This document shows positions 56,310 through 64,000 of a stretch of DNA of 64,000 bases, one piece after another. The notes under the pieces are model-generated. The model did no database searches and was not told where the DNA came from. It saw only the letters and a program-made list of their open reading frames with translations. Where the stretch lies: positions 201,594,937-201,658,936 of the forward strand of contig JASEVX010000001.1 in the NCBI GenBank assembly GCA_031761405.1. The letters run 5' to 3'. A program made the position numbers and the translations under genes. Numbering within the stretch: position 1 is the stretch's first letter; each line of letters begins with the position of its first letter. This stretch comes from Serripes groenlandicus. Taxonomy: Eukaryota; Mollusca; Bivalvia; Cardiida; Cardiidae.

Positions 56310-57060
56310 AGGGCATTGCCCTCTCCCACATACGACATATCTGCAGTAGAAGACTTTAGACAAATTGCTATTTAAGTTGTCTGATGCAAATGGTCAAAAG
56401 TAAGTCTGCACAAGAGAAATGGATCAATAACTATTCTAGATCAAACTGTATGTTTGAGGATTTAACCCTTTCCCTCACATAGACCCTTTCCAACCCCTTT
56501 GCAGCAGACAGCTTTTTGAAAACATAGTGACAAAAGGAGAAATTGCTCTAAACGAGAAATTTCTTCTTTTGCCACAATGTTTTCCCCTTTTAGTTATAGG
56601 TTATTCATTCAATAAAAGAGATTTTTCTATTTTTTGACAAAATATGTTCAAAGCTGCAGATTTGTCGTATGAGGGAAAGGGTTAACCTTCCCACATACAT
56701 CAAATCTGCAGAAGGGGAATTTTAAAACATCTCAGCAAAAAGTTGGAAAATCTCTATAATTGAAGGTATAATAGTTTAACAAGAGCTGAAATTATTGTGG
56801 TAAAAGGAGAAATGCCCATTGTGAACAACTTCACATTTTGTCACAATGTTTTTAAATGTCATCTGCTGCATACATGTCTACAAATGGGAAAGGGTTGATA
56901 TACATCTTTGATACATTGTAGGTATTGATCATTAAGCACTATTACAATTTTCCTACTGTATTTTTTAATCCTCTCCCACAAACAAACAACAAATCTGCAC
57001 CAAAGGAGTTAAAAACAACTAGACAAAAGCTTGAACAATCTATTAAAATGAAAACACAAT
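56310..57060. repeat. MITE cluster: one full reverse copy and decayed relatives
   Basis: 56310-56430 decayed. 56462-56685 is a near-full reverse copy. Its closing TTAA (56682-56685) opens a diverged forward copy to 56898. From 56965 the DNA is only faintly related. Confidence 0.65.
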
Positions 57061-57185
57061 TGTTGAAAAGATTGAACACATAGTGGCACAAGTCGAATGC
57101 TGCAAATGTGTCTTATCCAAAATTAATTATCTTCATTTTCATAGAAATCATGTAATAGATTACACTCCATTATCAATAAATAAAC

Positions 57186-57633
57186 CTCAATACATACAGA
57201 CACTTTCTGGAGCCTCTGCAGCAGACAACTTGAAAATATTGTGACAAAACGAGAAATTAATCATAACAAGCAATAATTCCTTTTGTCAAAATATTTTCAA
57301 CCCTAGTCATTCATAAAGCAAATATTTAAAGAAAACGTCCATAGTTTTATCTAGATGATATCAAAGACGTCTGCTGCAGATTTGCTGAATATGGAAAGGG
57401 TTAACCCCCCTTTCCCTCATACGGCAATTCTGCAGCAGACGACTTTGAATGTATTTTGTCAAAAAATAGAAAATCTCCATGATTGAATGGATAACCTATG
57501 ACAAAAAGTAGAAAACATAGTGGCAAAACGAGAAATTGCACGTTTTGTGCAATTTCTTCTTTTGTCACTATGTTTTCAAAAGGCTGTCTGCTGCAGAGGC
57601 GTCAGAAAGCGTTTATATGAGGGAAAGGGTTAA
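57186..57633. mobile_element. diverged reverse MITE and full forward MITE sharing TTAA
   Basis: 57186-57404 is an older reverse copy. The TTAA at 57401-57404 starts a CAC/GTG-subgroup copy (57401-57633) whose left end has extra C residues (TTAACCCCCCTTTCCC). Confidence 0.85.
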
Positions 57634-57951
57634 TTACCACAAATGAATGCAGTGCATTTAAATTTAATTATCTAGACAGCGTGTTCAAAAGAACCCATCA
57701 GCCACCTACCAATAGAGCAATAGAGAATAGTAGGAAGTGAAAGCTAGATGGACAGACGGGGAGTTTCTGACAGTGAAGTCATGCCCATGTGTCATCCTGC
57801 CAAGGCAGACGATGCAAATATCTCATTTTCACACAAATTCATCAAATTGCACATAAAATTTGTATTTACACAAAACATAACTGAATATCATTCTTCTCTT
57901 ATTACACTATCCTTCAAGTTGAAATCAATTTAGTGAAGCCTGTGCTACCAG

Positions 57952-58374
57952 TAACCATTTCCCACATACGAAACATCTGCAGCAGACGACTTTGAAAACA
58001 TACCCGAAAAAAAGGGTAACTCCTTTTAACCCTTTCCCTCATATGGCAATTCTGCAGCAGATGACTTTGAACATATTTTCTCAAAACATAGAAAATCTCC
58101 ATAATTGAATGGATAACCTATGACAAAAAGTGGAAAACATTGTGGCAAAAGGAGAAATTGCACGTTTTGTGCAATTTCTTCTTTTGTCACTATGTTTTCA
58201 AAAAGCCGTCTGCTGCAGAGGCATCAGAAAGCGTCTTTATGGGGGAAAAAATGAAAGTACAACAATTGAATACATGGTGGCAAAAGGAGAAATTGCTTGT
58301 TTTGTCAACATGTTTTCAAAAAAGCTGTATGCTGCAAAGGCGTCAGAAAGCATCTATAGGAGGGAAAGGGTTAA
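57952..58374 (+). mobile_element. three MITE copies in series
   Basis: 57952-58025 is a left-end fragment. 58026-58249 is a CAC/GTG copy whose right end breaks at GGGGGAAAAAATG. 58263-58374 is the right half of another copy ending AGGGAAAGGGTTAA. Confidence 0.8.
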
Positions 58375-58854
58375 AGCGCTAGACCACAGGCTCTGTACTG
58401 TCGACTGTTCCACTTAACATTTTTATCCTGACATTCCTAGATTTTGCTATGGACTCTTCTAAATGCAAAGCTAGACAAGTCCATTTGAAAAATTCAGCAT
58501 TGTCATGAATTTGACAAGGTATGAAGAGTATGATTTTGGAAATATATTGTATAATAAAATACATAAAAGCATAGTTTTCCTATTCGTTTTGGTTATTTCT
58601 TAACGAAAACCATTTTGAGAATGAGATGAAGACTTTGAAATTACTTCAGAAACCATTTTAACCTAATACAACCAATATTTGACACTTTTGTGACAGACAA
58701 CTTTTCGAAAATAATGAGGGAAATAGAGAAATTGCTCCTTTATCTACAAATTTGTTCGTCTAGGTATTAAAGAAATTATATTTAAAATTCCAGATTTCAC
58801 AACTTTTTTTTCAAAGATTTTATCAAAGCGAACGACTCTATATGAAGCATATCA

Positions 58855-59060
58855 CTTAACCATTTCCCACATACAAAACATCTGCAGACTTTTAAATCGT
58901 CTGGACAAAAATGTGAAAAATCTCTGTAAGTGAAAGTATCATTATTGGATAAAAATGAAAACAGTGTGACAAAAGTAGAAATTGCTCATCATGAGCAGTT
59001 TCTCCTTTATATAACAATCTTATCAAAACTCTTTGAAATGTGTATAAAAGTAGGGAATGA
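58855..59060 (+). repeat. decayed MITE relative
   Basis: TTAACCATTTCCCACATAC start, GAAATTGCTCATCATGAGCAG stem (21 bases, 58978-58998 region), faint right end. Confidence 0.45.
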
Positions 59061-59224
59061 TTAAACCAGCTTTCAAAGGCAATTTTACATACAACATTAC
59101 CCTTAGTTCTGCATACAAAGTGAGAAAAGGAGAAGTTATTCATCATGGGTTCCTGAAGTCGTTTCCCACATACAACAAATCTTTCAGCAATAACTTCTCA
59201 TTCAATTAAAGCAAATAGCTGACC

Positions 59225-59410
59225 AGGTAGGTTTGTTTGATAGGGGTTTTATGCCGTTTTCAACAGTATTGTAGTTATAATTTCAGGGTAATTGACCAGT
59301 ACTATTGGTATTATTTTCCCTGAAACTGGTGAATCAACTACTAGCTCTCCCCACAACCCTGAGTTCCCGCTGACAAGGTGGACGCTCTAACCATTACATC
59401 CCAGAGATGG
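59225..59410 (-). repeat. tRNA-derived SINE-like copy
   Basis: Minus strand ATGTAATGGTTAGAGCG (A-box-like); distal part GCCGTTTTCAACAGTATTGTAG as in the 27.2-kb copy. It lies just beyond the last exon of the minus-strand gene that ends at 59430, so may be in its 3' UTR. Confidence 0.45.
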
Positions 59411-59429
59411 TGACCATGTAGGTGAACTG

Positions 59430-62379
59430 CTATGTGTTTTCCACAATCATAGGCTGTCCTAAATTGGGAGCTCCTGGAACCTTGTAAATATGAATAACAG
59501 TCTCTTCCCCTCCCTCTGGAACCACTGTCACCAACACATACTGATCCCCATTGTCTGCATTCAAAGGGAGATTCTGTAGAGCTGAAATACTGGTAGGCGA
59601 TCCGATAGCATTCTGAGTAATAGTGTGGTTATTAAACGGTAAAAGACTGTTTGAAACAACATTGCTATTGTTTAACTGCGGTACAATGTTTGTAGAAACA
59701 CTGTTATTCAACTGTGGCAATAATGATATTTGGCTTGGACTAGACTGAATCTGTGTTTGGGAGACATGAGAGTTTTGGAATAAATACAGTGGTTTTGGTG
59801 AGGAGGTAGACACTGCAGGGACTTTAACTACATCAGAAGGCTCTGATATCGTTGTTACATCAGATAATATTTGGTTGTTCACCGTACCTAAAGTTTCGCT
59901 GACCATGTTAACACTTTGTGAAGGGTTTGCACTATTCATTACTGTAATGGTAGGAATCCTCAGGTGTTGACTAGACATATCTAGAGAAATGTTATTTATT
60001 ACTGGTATTAGAACACCTTGATGTGGAGCAAGTTTGGGATAGAACGGGGTTGCATGATAAATTTCTTGGCTGCCATCTTCTGTTGACATATCAACTTGCT
60101 TTTTCTGTTCCCGTGTTAATACGACACGCCTGCTGCTTTTTATACGTTCTCCGCCAGCCATGATAAATTCTTTCTTGTTTTGCGGGGGTTGCCAGTTTGT
60201 ATCATGTCTGTGAAAAAATATAAAAATGAGTTTGTTTTATTGGGTTTTGTCATTCAGTTTTAAACAGTTTTTCAGATATATCAAGGCATCAATACACTTA
60301 TCCATGGGTACAGGGCTAGGACATGTACCTTGCCCATGGGTACACCATTACACCTGCTGTAAGCAGAGTTCAAACCTGGGATGCACACTCTTAAATCTGT
60401 ACAATTTTGTGAACCAATCAAATGTCTTGAATTTTGAAAACATCTAGACAAAATAACGTTGTTTATGAATGAAAGTAGCATCATTATGATCCAAATTGTC
60501 CATGTTTCACAATTTCCGTAAGCTTCTAACATCGGTTTAATCTGTTTATTATTTACACTATTTCCTATCTATGGTATATATTATGTTACAAAATAACTAG
60601 AGGTAAATAAAAATAATTGTATTTTGTTGGGGCAAAACAATATAATATGTATTGTTTATATCATGGGCTGTGGCCTAAATATTTGAATAAAATATTTTGA
60701 ATCTTAAATTTTGAATCATGAATCTTGTATTTGGTTCACATTATATTAAATGATAAGATACTCTATGAAGATAACCTTTTGAATCATTTGTTCTAGATAA
60801 TAGACTCAATTTTCAAAGCCTACCCCTTTTCCTTATACATGTATAGACACATTCGGACGCATCTCCAGCTGACAACTTATGAAACACTGTGGCAAAAGAA
60901 GAAATTGCTCATAATGAACAATTTCTCTATTTTCAACAATGTTTTCAACTTAATTCAGAAATTGTTCTTTCAATTATAGAGATTTTCATAGTCATCTGCT
61001 GCAGTTTTGTTGTATGTGGGAAAGTGTAAAGAGAGTTTAACCCATTCTAATATGGGAGTGCATATCGGCTATCTGCAGTAGCTAGATTTTAACAAACTTT
61101 ATTGAAACAAGACGGCCATGATGGCCCTGGAATCGCTCACCTGTTTTGGTTTTTTTTACTTTAGCTATATAAGCCCCGCCCCCTGGCGGCCATAGTTTCC
61201 GACCAATCAACTTGGCTTGAAGGAATCTGATAGAGGGTCACCCTAGGAACATTCCTACAAAATTATTTAGCCATATAAGGCAAAATAGACCCGCCCCCCC
61301 CCTGGCGTTCATGTTTTTTTACCAATCAACATGGCTTGAAGGAATTTGATAGAGGGTCATCCAAGGAACATTTCTACAAAATTATTTGAAAATCGGCCTG
61401 ACACATTCGCAGGAGAAGATTTTTTAAGTTTTCACTATAGCCATATAAGGCAAAATAGCCCCGCCCCCTGGCGGCCATGTTTTTTGACCAATCAACATGG
61501 CTTGAAGGAATTTGATAGAGGGTCATCCAATGAGCATTTCTACAAAATTATTTGAAAATCTGCCAACCAGTTTGGGAGAAGAAGATTTTTTAAGTTTTCA
61601 CTATAGCCATATATGGCAAAATAGCCCCGCCCCCCCTGGCGGCCATGTTTTTCGACAAATCAACATGGCTTGAAGGAATCTGACAGAGGATCATCCAAGG
61701 AACATTTCTACAAAATTATTTGCAAATCTGCCAACCAGTTTGGGAGAAGAAGAATTTTTAAGTTTTTTTCATTTCGTTGCCATGGAAACCAGAATTATGC
61801 ATGGATCCCAAAAATTTGAAGGAAATCTGGTGAGGTCATTGAGAGGATGCTTTCTGTGAAGTTTCATCCCAATTGACCCACTGGTTACTGAGGAGAAGAA
61901 GTTGACGCACGACGCACGATGGACGCCGGACAAAAGGCGATCACAATAACTCACCTTGAGCAAAGCTCAGGTGAGCTAAAAAGGAGATATTGCTAACAAT
62001 GAGTAATTTGTTATTTTGCAACAACAAATTTTATCTCTTCTGAATACATAATCCTCTATAAATGAATGTGTTATCATTGTATAAATTGGAAAATATTGCG
62101 GGAAAAGGTGAAATTTCTCCTTTTTCCGTAATATTTTCAAAAGTTAATGCTTCAGATGTTTCAAAATGTGTCTGCAGGTGAGAAAGGGTAAAACACAATA
62201 AAGACACTGGCAAAAGGTTGCAGAGAAGGGCTCAGCCTATTCTGGGAATAGTCAAGCGGATTCAACCTGATATGAGCAATCTAAAACTTACTTGTCAATT
62301 CCTGAATCTTTAGAACAATCTTCTTCTTCCTCCTCCTCTTCAGACAACTCTTCAATCAAATCCTTTCCTGGACTGGATC
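59430..62379 (-). CDS. unidentified probable nuclear protein, last two exons (5' part outside window)
   Basis: Exons 62379-62292 and 60207-59430, both with GT..AG borders; the frame continues through the junction (DSGIDK, K split). The upstream exon is entered mid-codon, so the protein starts outside the window. The visible part is about 287 residues. An acidic run (LSEEEEEEEDCSKDSGID) is followed by a basic patch (RIKSSRRVVLTREQKKQ), then about 170 residues rich in Ser, Asn, Gln, Thr and Pro with repeated SLLPQLNN/NIVPQLNN motifs. A hydrophobic C-terminal block follows, with DQYVLVTVVPEGGEETVIHI. No catalytic or zinc-finger motif is visible. The composition suggests a transcription regulator, but I do not recognise the family. 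An internal Met (MAGGER) is not the start. Confidence 0.75.
60226..60400 (-). repeat. tRNA-derived SINE-like copy in intron of the 59.4-kb gene
   Basis: Shares ACCTTGCCCATGGG and CAAACCTGGGATGC with the copy at 27.2 kb; minus-strand B box GGTTTGAACTC. Confidence 0.45.
60824..61030 (-). repeat. diverged MITE copy
   Basis: CCCCTTTTCCTTATACATG, GACGCATCTCCAGCTGACAAC, stem GCTCATAATGAAC, GTTGTATGTGGGAAAGTG. Confidence 0.5.
61105..61979 (+). mobile_element. AACAAG-type element with complete head and tail
   Basis: Head AACAAGACGGCCATGATGGC. Four body units with CCCCGCCCCCTGGCGGCCAT. Tail CTCACCTTGAGC-AAA-GCTCAGGTGAG hairpin, then CTAA at 61976-61979. It is directly followed by AAGGAGATATTGCTAAC, which looks like the interior of a decayed MITE, so it may be a second nested case. 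Confidence 0.75.
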
Positions 62380-62590
62380 CTGAAAGTTGGAAATTTAAAT
62401 TAGTTAACCCTTCCCCACTTACACCATATCTGCAGAAGACGACATTGAAAAACAAGAAAAACAGCTAAAAATAATAAAAGCATGATTATTTTATGGAGTT
62501 GAAAACATTGTCACGAAGAAAAAAATTGCTGATCTCATCATGAGCAATTCCTATATTTGTCAAAATGTTTTCATAATTCATCTGCTGTAG
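61980..62590. repeat. decayed MITE relatives around the acidic exon
   Basis: 61980-62195 (ends CTGCAGGTGAGAAAGGG) and 62402-62590 (TTAACCCTTCCCCACTTAC start) flank the exon at 62292-62379. Confidence 0.4.
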
Positions 62591-62697
62591 ATAAAGAGTA
62601 TATTAGACAGTCACACCTCTGCAGGAAACAATTTTGAAATTATTTTGGGAAAAACTATATTGCTAAAATGAGCAAGTTTTTCCTATCAAACTCAAAA

Positions 62698-64000
62698 ACA
62701 AGGGCACCGCAAAGCGGATGCATCCCCTCGGTATTTAATCATCACATCGAGTTCTCTTGTGATCAAGATCAGGCTTCTAGACCTTGCCATATAATAACTG
62801 TATACTAGTTTGGTTAAGATCGGTCAAAGGATGTTCAGTGTAGAGTGGTCACAAGGTTGTTACAGACGGAAAGTCCAATTTTGACATTGACCTTGACCGT
62901 ATGACCTTAAAAATAAATAGTCTTCTAGACCTTGCCATATACTAACTGTATACCAAGTTTGGTTAAGATCAGTCAAAGGATGTTCAGTGTAGAGTGGTCA
63001 CAAGGATTGTTATATGGGAAAATAGTCAAAGTCCAATTTTGACCTTGACCGTATGACCTTGAAAATAAATAGGCTTCTAGACCTTGCCATATACTAACTG
63101 TATACCAAGTTTGGTTAATATCAGTCAAAAAAAATTCAGTGTAGAGGGGTCACATGGTTGTTATATGAGAAAATAGTCCAATTTTGAACTTGACCTTGAA
63201 TGTATGACCTTGAAAATAAATAGGCTTCTAGACCTTGCCATAAACTAACTGTATACTAGTTTGGTTAAGATCGGTCAAAGGATGTTCAGTGTAGAGTGGT
63301 CACAAGGTTGTTACAGACGGAAAGTCCAATTTTGACATTGACCTTGACTGTATGACCTTAAAAATAAATAGGCTTCTAGACCTTGCCATAAACTAACTGT
63401 ATACTAGTTTGGTTAAGATCGGTCAAAGGATGTTCAGTGTAGAGTGGTCACAAGGTTGTTACAGACGGAAAGTCCAATTTTGACATTGACCTTGACCGTA
63501 TGACCTTAAAAATAAATAGGCTTCTAGACCTTGCCATAAACTAACTGTATACCAAGTTTGGTTAAGATCAGTCAAAGGATGTTCAATGTAGAGTGATCAC
63601 AAGGATTATTATATGGGAAAATAGTAAAAGTCCAATTTTGACCTTGACCGTATGACTGTGTAGAGGGGTCACAAGGTTGTTATATGAGAAAATAGTAGGT
63701 TGTTATATGGGAAAATAGTAAAAATCCAATTTTGACCTTGACCTTGACCGTATGACCTTGAAAATAAATAGGCTTCTAGACCTTGCCATATACTAACTGT
63801 ATACCAAGTTTGGTTAAGATCAGTCAAAAAATATTAGTGTAGAGGGGTCACATGGTTGTTATATGAGAAAATAGTCAGTCTAATTTTGAACTTGACCTTG
63901 AATGTATGACCTTGAAAATAAATAGGCTTCTAGACCTTGCCATAAACTAACTGTATACCAAGTTTGGTTAAGATCGGTCAAAGGATGTTCAGTGTAGAGT
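62698..64000 (+). repeat. tandem array, about 150-bp unit, AACAAGGGCACCGC head, open at window end
   Basis: Begins AACAAGGGCACCGCAAAGCG (hairpin CCGC/GCGG). TTCTAGACCTTGCCATA recurs near 62774, 62932, 63076, 63226, 63376, 63523, 63773 and 63927, with GGTTAAGATCRGTCAAAGG and TGACCTTGACCGTATGACC in each unit. One unit is partly duplicated around 63650-63730. The array continues past 64000. Confidence 0.85.

Noticed and set aside
60119..60161. MAGGER methionine as the start of the 59.4-kb gene
   Set aside because: The frame is open upstream to a proper acceptor at 60207 and joins in phase to the acidic exon at 62292-62379.

Overview
The window is 64 kb of AT-rich animal genomic DNA. It carries intron-containing genes with GT..AG introns and is packed with small interspersed repeats. 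The gene content (a lysosomal cathepsin D, RPS13, SDHAF2, a Sly1-type SM protein) is ordinary for an animal. The repeats that start AACAAGAGGGCC and end in a hairpin plus CTAA, and the tRNA-like SINEs, look like those of bivalve molluscs. That placement is an inference from repeat style, not a proven assignment.

Layout. 1-10.4 kb: repeats only, namely a dead hAT transposon, AACAAG-type elements, a 153-bp tandem array and a strong hairpin. 10.4-14.4 kb, minus strand: complete six-exon ribosomal protein S13 gene. 14.4-16.7 kb: spacer holding two oppositely oriented short tandem arrays around a LINE scrap. 16.7-21.4 kb, plus strand: complete four-exon SDHAF2 gene. 21.4-23.6 kb: spacer between convergent genes. 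23.6-46.7 kb, minus strand: cathepsin D-like aspartic protease with eight shared exons and two alternative last exons, its introns filled with MITEs. 46.7-47.4 kb: short head-to-head spacer. 47.4-49.3 kb, plus strand: complete single-exon SCFD1/Sly1 gene. 49.3-59.4 kb: MITE-rich spacer. 59.4-62.4 kb, minus strand: the last two exons of an unidentified gene with an acidic segment and a Ser/Asn/Gln/Thr-rich C-terminus. 62.7-64 kb: tandem array that runs off the window.

The dominant structure from 18 kb onward is one family of about 230-bp MITEs. Each is bounded by TTAA, with termini CCCTTTCCCTCATA/TATGAGGGAAAGGG, inner inverted repeats CTGCAGCAGACG/CGTCTGCTGCAG and a central hairpin. The TTAA target and CCC start fit piggyBac-type non-autonomous elements. 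About 25 well-preserved copies and several dozen decayed relatives are present, while the first 18 kb holds only one weak remnant. At seven places neighbouring copies share a single TTAA.

The five genes have no obvious joint function: translation (RPS13), complex II assembly (SDHAF2), lysosomal proteolysis (cathepsin D), ER-Golgi membrane fusion (SCFD1) and a probable nuclear protein. The most notable gene-level features are the duplicated, divergent last exon of cathepsin D and the complete lack of introns in SCFD1. No sign of a bacterial-type system, CRISPR array or operon was seen.
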